From assembly GCA_025449115.1 (NCBI GenBank), contig JAHLKC010000156.1, positions 23,939 to 87,938 of the forward strand: a DNA stretch of 64,000 nt. Direction: 5' to 3'. Position numbers and translations under genes: made by a program. Origin of the DNA: Chytridium lagenaria (taxonomy: Eukaryota > Chytridiomycota > Chytridiomycetes > Chytridiales > Chytridiaceae). Below, one piece after another: positions 25,401-35,596 of this stretch. Position 1 is the stretch's first letter. Each line of letters begins with the position of its first letter. The notes beneath the pieces are model-generated. The model was not told the origin of the DNA, ran no database searches, and was given only the letters and a program-made list of their open reading frames with translations.

Positions 25401-25995
25401 AGGGTACGATGATACTACACCCCACAACCCTTTACACTATTTTTCTCGGTCATTGCGCGTGTTGAAACCGTTGAGGAATTTGGCGCGCACTGTAGTGGTC
25501 TCTCAAGCTTCTTCCATCCCCGCAAAATCTTCTATGCAGAACCAGACGAGCTTCAACCGGTAGAAATAGGCCCACTTTTAAATGTTTTCTTACTAAAACA
25601 ATATAGGGACCTGAACGTGCCGAATGTTTTGAAATCACATCGAAAATGTGTTTACATCTCCTTGACGATGTTTTCCAAGATCTTTCAGCGGAATCTGTGC
25701 ATCTTATGCCAACCATCCCTTATTTCGCTCAAGTCACGTCAACACCGAAAAATGGAATCTTGCTGGACGATCACGAAAAAAGTGAACCATTGGGGGTAGC
25801 GAGCGATCTTGTCTTAAGGTTTCCTTGATTGTTAATAATTGCAGTCATTCTAATCGTTGGTACAGTAGCTACGAATTTCAAAATCTTGCGGAACATATCT
25901 TGGAGGCAACGTTATTTAATATCATGCAAGAGGTTGAGCAGGATGAGTTTGATTTTACGCGGTATTGTATGACGGTGGTGACGGATGATAAGTGA
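19492..25995 (+). CDS. CFAP65: Cilia- and flagella-associated protein 65 (CFAP65/CCDC108 type)
   Basis: Large axonemal protein built from ASPM/SPD-2/Hydin-type immunoglobulin-like repeats, linked to central-pair and sperm-tail assembly in other eukaryotes. About two dozen exons. The first ones are 19492..19715, 19784..19961, 20039..20530, 20595..20702, 20749..20854, 20910..21025 and 21072..21227. Repeat signatures recur: FPESLDFSLCPLKEVARKTF, FDFGEVYVGKSVEKRF, INFNDVPSNTTVIRPLYL, VDFGAILVNTLSEKEITLYN and FGFVPLGSQSRQITVLRN. The CFAP65-like middle (FLDIIGTCYNEKRRP; YFYENTGTNLAV) and the ending ILEATLFNIMQEVEQDEFDF match the family. Stop TGA at 25993-25995. Small frame offsets near 21268, 22445 and 23390. 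Introns are about 45-70 nt. Confidence 0.88.
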
Positions 25996-26380
25996 GAAAA
26001 TGAAGTGTCCAAAACTACTCAAAACTAAAAATTTTGAAATGATCAATAAAGTAATGTTTACTCTAAGCATATCTAAAATGCAATACATACATCACGTGTT
26101 GTTCCTACTGTGACATATTTTAAGTTTTTCGATTATATTTCCCGTGATCTTACACCAGGCTAGATATAAAGTGTCGTGAATAACTCATATGTTAATAACA
26201 ACAAATTATCTTTTTTCTTTTTGCTTGTATGGTGTTTATTGTTGGGGTGAAAATTTGATTGAAGATATATGATGACTTAGGTAAAAGAGAAAACTAAAAG
26301 AAACCCAGCCCGTACAGCCCACAACAGGCAGGGCACCAGGGGCATCCTCCCCAAAATCATATGATGGTAGGTGAGGGAGT
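25996..26380. other. Intergenic, AT-rich
   Basis: AT-rich sequence after the CFAP65 stop, with possible poly-A signals (AATAAA at 26045-26050). No coding signal on either strand and no repeat shared with the rest of the window was seen. Confidence 0.5.
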
Positions 26381-26419
26381 TGTTATATTTGACGGGGCTG
26401 GGGATAATGGCTTTGCTTA

Positions 26420-26665
26420 GAGAGGGCCACAGTTCAGTACCTTTGATCATGAAGATCTTTTCCCTGATGGCATGATTGCTCACGCCGTTAAAAGAAAGTG
26501 GAATAAAAAGGCAAAAGCCAAGTTCGAAGAAGAAATGGACGTTGTAATGAAACCTTTTCCCCTCTACGTCACGTACACCGAGTTTTTACCGACTACGATA
26601 CGTGCTGGAATGAAACTAGGACGTCTTTGCAACGAAGTTAAGAAATCTAACAATTTTGTCTTGAA
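26420..26665 (+). pseudogene. Coding fragment of unknown type, cut by an LTR
   Basis: An open frame reads from about 26427 (CAG TTC AGT) through DLFPDGMIAHAVKRKW and FPLYVTYTEFLPTTIRAGMK to NNFVLN, where the LTR beginning TGTTGG at 26666 starts. The composition (many Lys/Glu, hydrophobic spacing) looks like genuine protein, but I do not recognise it. Upstream in the same frame there is a TAG. It may be an exon of a host gene or an older transposon, ended by the LTR insertion. Confidence 0.35.
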
Positions 26666-26871
26666 TGTTGGATTTTACGCGTCATGCTGTGAAGGATAGA
26701 CGCGTCAGAACGCGTCGTGGAGATTCAGTTTCGTCTCCTCTTCATTCTAGTCAGACAGTTTTTCTTTAAGTTGTTTTTCCACTCTTTGATGTTATGTTTA
26801 GTTTAAGTCATTTCGTTTTATCTTGGTTATCTGCTAATCACAATAGTTACACACCGCGTGAATTATGTTTC
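26666..26871 (+). repeat. Truncated LTR, subfamily F (5' portion)
   Basis: Starts TGTTGGATTTTACGCG and closely matches the first part of the solo LTR at 30762-31357, sharing the stretch ACTCTTTGATGTTATGTTTAG and the ACACCGCGTGAATTATG block. Similarity stops at about 26871, where gag coding sequence begins directly. The LTR 3' half, primer site and gag start are missing. Confidence 0.75.
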
Positions 26872-27480
26872 GCGTCATTTGAACGTAAATCCCAGCCAAA
26901 CAGGAACGCGTTAACTCGCAAGATGACGCGTCTTAGGATGAAGGAGGGAACATCTCTCAGAGTATTCGTTGCGGAGCTTTCAACCATTGTCAACCAGCCC
27001 AAGGCGGCAGGAGAGGCCATCAGCAACGAACAACACATTGCACACCTGTTGACAAAGCTCCCAGAAGCTTACAACGTCGCAGTTGCCAACATTGAAACGG
27101 ACGATAAAGTCGTGAAGGACTACAACGCGGTTGCAGCAAGACTCCTGGACTGCGAGGAGGAGATCAAAGATCAAGAAGACACGTCGGAAGAAGCAGAGGC
27201 ATTTTTCACAAAGAAGACACGTATATACGGCAAAGGAATGAGCACATCAAACATCAAAGAAAGGAAAGGACGCGCTGGTCAGCAAAGTAAAGAATGATGG
27301 AGGATTCAAATGATTCAATTGCGGGAAACCTGGACACTACGCGAGTAACTGTTGGCAGAAGAAGAAGAACGCGTCAAACTCGGATGACTCTGATAACGAG
27401 AAGTCTGGCGGTGGAAGGAACCATCGGCGTGGATGGAGGAGGAAGAAGTTCTCAGGGAAGGACTCAGCAAACACGGTAAA
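26872..27480 (+). pseudogene. Ty1/copia gag fragment with zinc knuckle
   Basis: Nucleocapsid-type Gag of an LTR retrotransposon. It reads SFERKSQPNRNALTRKMTRL, then ELSTIVNQPKAAGEAISNEQ and HLLTKLPEAYNVAV, the pattern of copia Gag (UBN2-type) domains. After one frame offset near 27297 comes a CCHC knuckle, FNCGKPGHYASNCWQ (27310-27355), followed by a Lys/Arg/Gly-rich tail. The N-terminal Gag region is absent because the LTR is fused straight to it. The closest relative in the window is the minus-strand gag at 47464-47700. Non-functional. Confidence 0.8.
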
Positions 27481-27649
27481 CGCGAACCCAATGGCGTTTG
27501 TCTCCATTGTCAAGTGTGAAGTTCTCTCTATGGCCCCCTCTGCTAAGCCCCGGCATACAGAGGTAGAGAACCACATAATAGGTGACAAGACTAGCGTCTA
27601 GGAGGTAATCCTAGATCAAGAGTCAAGCCCTATTTGCCTTTAGTGACAG

Positions 27650-28465
27650 CGGGGATTTAAGTTGCTGTGGTTCTGCTCTAAAACTAATTTAAATGAAAGA
27701 AAGGAAGGAAAAAAGAAGGAAAAGGTACTCAGGCGTAGATCCAACGCGCCAGAGTGGAAGGGTCATCAAGGAGGGAGTCCATCCCGCTCCTAGTAGTGTA
27801 CAAGGCCTCGTAATCGCCGCAATAAGCCGTTTTAACATGTTCTCATCTGATCTCTTCTACCTAAGGCCCTGCTCATGCCGCACTCCCACTCACAGGCAAC
27901 TAGATAGCCAGTCATCGCAATCGAGAAAAGAACAGAGGTGGTTATACTACCCAAACCTTCGAAGGAATCATGCCACAGAGGCGTCTATCCAGGGCTCAGG
28001 CCTTCTTAGACTCAAGTGTCTTGGTTCAAGGTGTAGTCTCCCCCAGCGGCGTAATCCCCGAGCGCCCGCAGGTACAGCTAAATAACACAATATTAAATAA
28101 CAGAAGAATGAAGAAAGCATGGCCCAAGGGCAGCCATGCCTGGATGTATGGGTGGGATCAATCCAGGACTACAGAGGTGCACGTAAATCTATCTATTCAA
28201 CTTTCTACAAATAATAAAACAATACATAAAGGGAATCAAATAACAACCACAGGCATCTCGACCGACGTGGTAGCATGTCATAAGTTGGCATACTACGTCG
28301 GCCGCCCTTCCTTCTATAAAAACCTCTCTCGTATCTATGGGGAAAAACTATGAAAAACCGAGAGGGAAAAGAATGGAAAGGGAACAAGGAAATAAGAATA
28401 ATAGCACGACGTCTATATAAGCAACGCATTCATGCCTCTTGGTGAGGCTATCCAATAATCTCACA
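27650..28465 (+). repeat. Dispersed repeat D (LTR-like), ending TCTCACA
   Basis: Inverted, diverged copies lie at 49503-50190 and 57652-58140. The right end is ATAATCTCACA at 28465, mirrored by TGTGAGATTAT starting the 57652 copy. A TATA-like TATATAAG lies at 28414-28421, 45 bp before the end. Just downstream in the same orientation is a Ty3/gypsy coding region, so this may be its 5' LTR. The left boundary is uncertain. The copy includes a GCGCTC..GGGGGAGACTAC stretch resembling part of a tRNA. Confidence 0.5.
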
Positions 28466-28981
28466 CAAGAAGGAAACCCTAGCAGAGGTTTACGCGTCAG
28501 CAACTTCAGGAAGAGACAAGCGGTGGATTCTGGATTCTGGACTCTGGAGCAACTTCGGAAAATGGACAAGACTGACCCCGCAATGGATGATGCCCTTATG
28601 GATCTAAGCGACAATGAAGCAGATGACAAGACTGACCCCGCAATGGATGATGCCCTTATGGATCTAAGCGACAATGAAGCAGATGACAAAACTGCTCTCG
28701 CCAACGAGAGCATTAATTTACCTCCCTCAGACCTTAACGCTTTGATGGATGCCAAAGTCATCAGCCTTGTTCTTTCTCGCCTTCAACCTCACGATACCAC
28801 AAATGATGATTGCATGGACTACCTTAGAAATACAGAACCTCAGTCTTTTGAAGAAATTTGGACTAAGTTTAGCCTGGATCACCTTAAAAATAATCCTGAA
28901 CGGATTGACGCCCTAGTGAAGTTCCTTCAACAAGGAAACAACGCTGATGTCTTTCGAGAATATATCACAACTGGCGATTAA
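28466..28981 (+). CDS. Ty3/gypsy gag-like ORF with 20-aa tandem duplication
   Basis: Open frame at the start of the gypsy element, upstream of its reverse transcriptase. The frame is open from 28439, so the true start is unclear; an ATG at 28562 gives MDKTDPAMDDALMDLSDNEA. That acidic block of 20 residues is repeated exactly once (60-bp units at 28565-28624 and 28625-28684). Beyond it is a helical-looking segment (SLVLSRLQPHD, LRNTEPQSFEEIWTKFSLDH). No zinc knuckle is seen. The gag assignment comes from position only; I do not recognise the domain. Stop at 28979-28981. Confidence 0.4.
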   Translation, partial: QEGNPSRGLRVSNFRKRQAVDSGFWTLEQLRKMDKTDPAMDDALMDLSDNEADDKTDPAMDDALMDLSDNEADDKTALANESINLPPSDLNALMDAKVISLVLSRLQPHDTTNDDCMDYLRNTEPQSFEEIWTKFSLDHLKNNPERIDALVKFLQQGNNADVFREYITTGD

Positions 28982-29623
28982 TTACCTGGAAAGCATGCTG
29001 TTGAAATTAAGCCCTATGCGCAAGCATCTAACATGCCTCCTTACCCTATGGGTTTAAAACGTGCAAAAAATATTCGCGATCATATTAGCAAAATGTTAAA
29101 AACGTGAGTCATAAAAGAGTCACGCCCCCTTACGCCTCCCCTGTATGCCTCGCCAAAAAGAAGGACGGGACCGTAAAGTTTTGCACAGACTTCAGATGTC
29201 TCAATGAAATATCTATAAAAGATAAACGACCTTTACGAAGGATAGATGAAACCTTTGACTGATTAGCTGGGTCAAACATATTCTCATCGCTTGATCTGCT
29301 TCTGGATTCTGGCAAATTTCTGTTGCTACAGAAGACCAACATAAAACCGCATTTGAAACCCCTGACAGACTTTATGAATATCTTGTAATGCCGTTTGGCT
29401 TAACTAACAGCCCACCCACCTTCCAAAGGTACATGGACATGGTCCTTGCCGGACTAAAATGGATAAATTGCATGGTCTATATTGACAATATTATTATCTT
29501 TTCTTAAGGGTATAAAGACAATGAGTCTCACTTTGAAAATCTACAGATGGTCTTTGATAGACTCCTGGAGTATAATCTAAAGTTGAAATCAATAGAGTGT
29601 CAGTTCCTCTTTGAGGTTCTCCC

Positions 29624-30231
29624 TGTTGAGTTCTCGTGTTGATCATATCAAATCCAATACAACGAAACACTTCATCATTAATAGTTTATTCTGCTGTTCA
29701 TCCACTGAACAAGTTCGTCGTCGACTAAGAGAGATGAGAGATGTTCATATCCTCTCCTAACACGTACACATAGAACGGGACACTAGAATCCTCTACCCTC
29801 ACGTTCCTTACCCCACCTGAAATTTAACTTTACTTAGTTGTCTAAGAGTTCTAACATTGTTAAGGTCGCGGGAAGGTACAATCGTAGTAGAGAAGGTCAC
29901 ATAGTAAATTGTCAATCTTAAAACAAATCGTTCTATCAGTATGTATTGTGTTGCATTCCCTGAATGGATCTACACTCCTTCATTCCTATCCCAATTAGGA
30001 ATTCTTCATTGAAGGAACATTGTTGCCTTTTTCGTAATGTCCTTCAGATCATTTCACATCACTTTCCCTTCAAACTTAGCTATAAAAGCTAGTGTTTTTA
30101 CATAGTGGAAGTGCAGTTCAATCCTGATCTCTCTGCAGTCGTACCTTCCTCTCCTACCTATCAATGTTATTAGACACAACCTCTTACACTCGTCTCTGAA
30201 CGGGAGTTCACCTTGGACTCGAAATTCAACA
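29624..30231. repeat. Solo LTR, subfamily E, 608 bp, 5-bp TSD
   Basis: Begins TGTTGAGTTC and ends ATTCAACA. Direct target duplication CTCCC at 29619-29623 and 30232-30236. Removing it plus one TSD copy rejoins the gypsy RT/RNase H coding sequence, confirming insertion into that element. Confidence 0.9.
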
Positions 30232-30761
30232 CTCCCATCATTAGGACCTGTCATCTCCAAAGACGGCATACAGCAAGACCCCGATAAGCTGACCAAGCTC
30301 GATGACTGGCCAACCCCCACCTGCTGTAAAGATGTCCAACGTTTCTTGGGCTTTAGACGTTTTGTCTACAATTTCACCAAAGTGGCGTTCCCACTTTACA
30401 ACTTGTTAAAGAAACAAAATAGTTTTACTTGGACAGATTCATGTGAGTCCTCCTTTAGACATCTTAATAAGACATTAAAATCCGAGGTTCAGCTCACGAA
30501 TCCTCTGCCAGATGATACGCTGTTATATCTTGTGACGCATTCAAGTATGGAATTGGCGCCGCTTTATTCATTAATATAGATGACATCTACCTTCCCGTCT
30601 TTGCCTCACGCACTTTGACCGAAGCTGAACAAAATTACTCAAACACTGAAAGAGAAGGTCTAGCCGTTGTATGGGCCGCAAACTTTAGCATAAATCCTAT
30701 TATATAGAAACTGACCACTCTGCTCTCATCCCTTTATTTTACAAAGGAGATCTACAGGGTC

Positions 30762-31357
30762 TGTTGGAGTTTACGCGTCGTGGGTTTCTCGCTCGCTACC
30801 CTTACTTCTGTGTGAACGATAGTCGCGTCGGGACGCGTCACGGAGATTCAGGTTCATCTCCTTTTCATTTCTAGTCAGACAGATTTTCTTTTAAGACGTT
30901 TTTCCACTCTTTGATGTTATGTTTAGTTTAAGTCATTTCGTTATCTTGGTTATCTGCCAATCACGGTAGTTATACACCGCGTGAATTATGTTTTATTTCC
31001 GACGCGTTTGGTTGGTGTGATTGATTTATTTCTAGTTTATCTTTGTTTCAGTCTAGTTCCCCTTATCCTGAAGCCTGTTTGTATATGCAATGTTGATGCC
31101 GCATCTGGCTTACTGATTGATCTGTTATATGGGATTTATTGGTTCACGCATCTCGAACAAATCAGAAGCGTGATGAGCGGCGTCTGCTGCTAGGGGAAGC
31201 GTTTCAGTTTAAGAACGCGTATAAAAGGCAACGAGTTTTATTGAATAAAATTAATTGAACATTTTATGAGCCCGTAACTCTGTAAAAGTAATAACGCAAA
31301 AATATACGTAAGAGTTTAAAGTCGAATTAAACAAATTTAGTTAAGTTCATTTCATCA
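30762..31357 (+). repeat. Solo LTR, subfamily F, 596 bp
   Basis: Begins TGTTGGAGTTTACGCG and ends TTTCATCA. Flanks are GGGTC (30757-30761) and GGGCC (31358-31362), a 5-bp TSD with one mismatch. A TATA-like TATAAAAG lies at 31220-31227. It interrupts the gypsy RNase H region. A truncated relative sits at 26666-26871. Confidence 0.82.
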
Positions 31358-31703
31358 GGGCCAATTTGCCTGATGGGCCTTGCACCTCAAGAGCACGAAA
31401 TTGAACTGATTCAAATACCAGGAAAAAGACAGGCTGTTGCAGTCGCTTTATCACGGGCTTATAAGCCAGAAGAAATTATAAAATATGATGAGTTTGTCGC
31501 ATCTATAATATCTGACTCTTCCGGCGGACACATAGATAAAAATGCGAAGAGAAAAACAAGGCTTTACCACAAAAACATAAAGATATAGCCAAATGCTACG
31601 ACTTGCAACACTCCCAAGAGATGTTCTCATCATCACATCTGAAAGTGACGAAGTCGTCCCCTTACTATCTGGGTCCAAAGACTTCATCTTTTTAAGCTAC
31701 CTC

Positions 31704-32518
31704 TGTTAACGTTTAGAGAGAATGCGCAATAGATATTGCAGAGAGTACAGGATTGAACTGATACTTCCACTTGGAGGGGGAAAGTGATCCCGTTTTATAG
31801 TCATTTTCAATAAAAGTCCTCTGGGAACTTAAAGTGCACTTCTCAGTCAGATGCTGAGAATTGATGGGACATGTCCATATAACGCCGTCTGATGGCGCTT
31901 CTCAGCTTCTGTCGCTTCTCACGGTGGCTGTGACATATGCTGACATATGTCCTTACACATGATAAACATGTGTAAGAGCACGGGGGTCTGCCGCAGGGTC
32001 TATCCCAGGGTGCGGTAGACACCAGAGAGACGCCCCAGGGTTCAGGACCCTAGGGAGGTGATTCAGGGTGCTTGGAGCAACGTCCCCAGATGCAGGACCC
32101 TGGGGAGCGGGACCCTGACGCGCTGACCCAAGGTTGCGGGACCCTGGGGTGTAATGACAATAAAATGATAAAGTGTAAAGACCTTATGTGCAGAACATAA
32201 TCACGCGTGCTCGGAGCTGAGACCTATAGCATACATTCTCGTCGTTGAGTTACTTGATCTATCGGCATTCCGCAACGTACCAAAACTGCAACTCTTAGTC
32301 ATTTGGCGTACCGCAATAACAAGTTGAGTTTTGCTACAGCGTTAAAGCTGATATGTGATCATGTTAAATACGAGTCAAACGTGAATATAGATCTATAACG
32401 TGCGACGTGAAGGTCGTCTCTCTGGTTCAGTCGGGTGAACATGTTCGACGGATGAACATCATGAATCGCAAAGTAAGAGTTTATTGAATTGTTATAACGA
32501 TACAACAGAGATTCAACA
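31704..32518. repeat. Solo LTR, subfamily G, 815 bp, 5-bp TSD
   Basis: Begins TGTTAACG and ends ATTCAACA, flanked by the exact duplication ACCTC (31699-31703 and 32519-32523). The interior (about 31980-32160) is GC-rich and repeats variants of CAGGACCCTGGGG. It interrupts the same gypsy element. Confidence 0.88.
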
Positions 32519-32523
32519 ACCTC

Positions 32524-32818
32524 ATACCTCAACGTGTCCAACGCCTTTTGGATAATGGAAATTAAGTCAAAGGCGGCATTGCAGACCGTTGTGCAGATAG
32601 GGACTGTTCACCTCCTGGCAAAATTACCAATAAAGCGGGACTTGGAAGCACCGGTTTCAACAAAGGACTTACATGAATTTCAATATGCCTATCCAGTCTA
32701 CAGCGTATACAAACTCAACAAAGCTTTGAAGCCTATTGACTACAACATCTCCTTGAACTTTGTTATCGAATCACAATGGCGCAATATCCCAATGACAATA
32801 TTCAAAAGCATCCAGTAA
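32524..32818 (+). pseudogene. Unrecognised coding-like remnant after the gypsy element
   Basis: An open frame reads NAFWIMEIKSKAALQTVVQI and then LEAPVSTKDLHEFQYAYPVY and LNFVIESQWRNIPMTIFKSI, with TAA at 32816-32818. It looks like protein but matches nothing I recognise. By position it could be the downstream part of the gypsy polyprotein or a piece of a host gene. Confidence 0.3.
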
Positions 32819-33560
32819 AACGGATGAATAAACTGATAAACTGATAACCACCCACCCTTTACGATTTATCTTTCTCTCAAAAACGGGAGGTTGATGATAG
32901 TCATCAATGTCTTGTGAATAAGGTAATCAACCTCTCACCTCCAAAGTAAATTTTTATTGCAGGAGATGTCGTCAATTGTGTGGGTGAGTGATGGCGAGAT
33001 TCTTCTTAATAAAGGGAGAAGGGAACGTGTTTAGTATCTTCTATGTCAACTTACCTTGCTAATAAACCAATATGAGCACCAGATCGTCTCCTGGCAATCG
33101 GGGACGGCTAAAAGCTCCTTGCCTTCCTGCTATGGACCTTTTGGAACGTGATGATCTCGTTGCCTCACGAGCTGGTACAGGGTAACCTCACTCATCACCT
33201 GCCTGCAGCGTCGATCACCGGCTCGGGGATCATCAGAGGTGGAATGCAGCCAACCAAGCCTAAGCTAAAGGACACTGACAATGAGGAGGACCCTTAGGCT
33301 CCCATCGTAGCTTTCTGCTTCAAACAGCTGGATTGCGGCTTCACCAGGTGGTAAGGGGGCAGAGGGGTCGACTGTCATCCAACCAAGAGTGAAGGGGAGA
33401 TCACGCCGCGAGGCCACGCGCGTGGGGATAGAGGATAGGGGATCAACTCAATATCAACTACTGGAATCAACAGGTAAAAATTAAATCAAGAAATCTCTCA
33501 CATTAAAGTAATACCACAAAATACAAATAAATAATAGACACAAATATGCACACATACATA
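32819..33560 (+). other. Region with repeated coding-like fragment (33060-33430)
   Basis: Contains an open stretch from an ATG near 33071 (MSTRSSPGNRGRLKAPCLPA) with the later part DTDNEEDP, a TAG, then a run reading FCFKQLDCGFTRW. Bases about 33270-33400 have a near-identical inverted copy at 50600-50740. It is therefore a dispersed repeat or a repeated gene fragment of unknown type. The rest holds nothing I can name. Confidence 0.35.
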
Positions 33561-33565
33561 AACGG

Positions 33566-33963
33566 TGTAGGGGTTACGGGGCTCAATTGTAATTAAATAA
33601 AGAATTAATAAAGACGATTAAAGTATAAAATGGTGATGGAGTCTCCAGCGGTGACAGAGAGGTAATTACTATGAAACTTCCATATATTAATGTTAATCCT
33701 CTTCGCAATACATGTAGAGGGTGGGGATTTACACCAGAACTCATGACCCGTAAATCCCTCCAATTACGTATCATAAATAAAACATAAAGTAATAAGGTTA
33801 AAGGGATTAACGCATCCTCAAATGGAATGAGGAGCTCAATAAACTGATCAACTCGAAAACTTAAATAACGCGTAAAATAAACAGGTTCGGGGGAAAATTA
33901 ACTTAGACAAAAATAACGAATGTGGGTGAGTGAAACAAAATAGAAAGATGAATAAACCCAACA
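33566..33963 (-). repeat. Solo LTR, subfamily C, 398 bp, 5-bp TSD
   Basis: On the + strand it starts TGTAGGGGTTACGGGG and ends ACCCAACA. Exact duplication AACGG at 33561-33565 and 33964-33968. It is the same subfamily as the LTRs at 35597-35994 and 47066-47463, including the shared TGATGGAGTCTCCAG block and ATGAAACTTCCATATATTAA. Confidence 0.92.
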
Positions 33964-34149
33964 AACGGCACATATGCGCGCTACCTCCTTCAATAAAAAC
34001 CCTATAAACGTGGGGAAAAAGTATATATAAAAAACCCAAAGGGAAAAGAAGGGAGGATTCAATATGACGCGTAAATACACGCTTCAACGCGGGATATAAC
34101 GGAACTCAACGGACTTAGGCAAAATGTCCCTATGAGCCATAGGCCATGT

Positions 34150-34660
34150 GAATAATGTAGTTCTTCACACTCCCGATCATTTAGAATCTGGCTTTATCTT
34201 ACGAATGAGTTCTTCTCAACTCGAGGATATCCTGACGGGTCAATGAGAGTTTGAATACCATAAGAGGAGTTTCTGGGCAAATCTAGCTTCTGGATTCGCC
34301 AGATTCCTAACATGGAAAAGAATGATAATGGCGTAAGGAAGAAAACCCTGCCAGGGCGTATCTCAAACGTTATTACCGTTGTAAAACCACTATCCCAGGA
34401 AGTGCCAACTATTTACTACCAAAAAAGTATGGGTCTTGGCAACTACTTGCACACATTGTGCCTACCACATAATTGAGTACATGATATCCCGGAGTCCTGA
34501 TGGAACAGAAGATTGATAAAAGTGAACCTTCCTTGTTTAAGAGCTCTATAACATACATACAGTGCGAGGGCATGCCCGCTGTCCCTCCAAAAATGATGCT
34601 TGACTATGTACCATCTCTATTAACAAAGTGTTCCCCCCTGAGGAAAGGTCTTGCCCTTTC
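34150..34660. other. Non-coding interval, content unknown
   Basis: Short open stretches only and no LTR termini. It may be the 5' part of the LINE remnant that follows, but I see no protein signature. Confidence 0.3.
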
Positions 34661-34679
34661 TTGAGCACTCCCCTTAAAA

Positions 34680-35330
34680 ATGGCAAGTTGGAACGTCAAC
34701 AGCTTACATGCATTGTGCAAAAAGTATTATAAGCACAGAAAAGAAGATGATTATAACAAAGCTGAGTCATTTGCAAAGTATCTAGAGCAAATGGATTACT
34801 TCATTGTATGTCTTCAAGAGACAAAGATGGGTGAAGGAGCAAGAAAGTTTTGGGAGCAACTTCATAACCTTTAAAAATGGAATTTTATTCAGACAATAAA
34901 TGAGACGCTTCTAATGGTGTTGTAACCATAGTCTGGAAACACATACCAGTGTTGTCAGTGCTCAATGGCACCTCATTCACGCCAAGCGATGACTTGGTTG
35001 AAGAAGGTTGCTGTCTTACCCTTTGCCTTCCTGGGCTCAATTTAGTTAATGTCTACACTACAAATGCGCAATGATCATAGACAAAAATATAAAATGACGT
35101 TTCGAACCAGGCTTACGAATTTGTAAAAGAACTCCTTCAAAACAACAAACCATAGTTCTAGACAATTTTAACATCGCGCATACCTCACTCAACGTCCGTC
35201 ATCCCGCGAGGTTCCATGGGTATTCAGGTTTCTGTTATGAGGAAAGATCATGGCTTGACGCCTTCCTTAGACTCGGATTCTTTGATGGATTACTGTGATC
35301 TTCTCTTGACCCATCCCTCCCTACCTAGCT
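34680..35330 (+). pseudogene. LINE-type (non-LTR) retrotransposon endonuclease remnant
   Basis: The frame opens MASWNVNSLHALCKK and continues YFIVCLQETKMGEGARKFWE, the first two signature blocks of APE-type endonucleases (exo-endo-phosphatase fold): the WNVNSL strand and the catalytic Glu in LQETK. After TAA at 34872 further blocks can be read in shifted frames (VVTIVWKHIPVLSVLNGT; LVNVYTTN), so it is a decayed copy. No reverse transcriptase follows; the sequence ends against the LTR at 35597. Confidence 0.7.
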
Positions 35331-35596
35331 TCGACTAGGGGGTAGGGGAGAAGAGTAAAGGAGTGCCCCAGCAGAGCAAGTCCACAGAGCACCTAAAGGA
35401 CGGATGTACTCCGCTGTCTAAGTGATGTTAGTTGTTGTTTTGGCTGTGTGCGGTAGTTTTCGCGAGTTCTATTAAATAAAAGGGAGATGGGAACGGTTTT
35501 AGTAGCGTTGCTTAAGATAATCCTTTACATAGAGTACGCAGTAGAGGACTCTACCACGCATCACCATATTCTGGGCATTCGTTAAAGCACCCTTTC

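Larger units (their letters stand above)
28982..31703 (+). pseudogene. Ty3/gypsy pol: reverse transcriptase and RNase H, broken by two solo LTRs
   Basis: Degenerate polyprotein with several stops. RT landmarks: VIKESRPPYASPVCLAKKKD, KFCTDFRCLNEISIKDKRPL, FGLTNSPPTFQRYMDMVL (about 29100-29450), and the catalytic box read as YIDNII instead of Y(V/I)DDI. After the solo LTR at 29624-30231, coding resumes with ISKDGIQQDPDKLTKLDDWP and QRFLGFRRFVYNF, then the RNase H region (FASRTLTEAEQNYSNTEREG, ETDHSAL). After the second solo LTR (30762-31357) it continues QEHEIELIQIPGKRQAVAVA, normally ADALSR. The loss of one catalytic Asp plus stops shows it is dead. No integrase domain could be recognised downstream. 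Confidence 0.82.

Noticed and set aside
28348..28761. Minus-strand frame with Ser/Arg repeats (SLRSIRASSIAGSVLSSA)
   Set aside because: Shadow of the 60-bp tandem duplication in the gypsy gag-like ORF.
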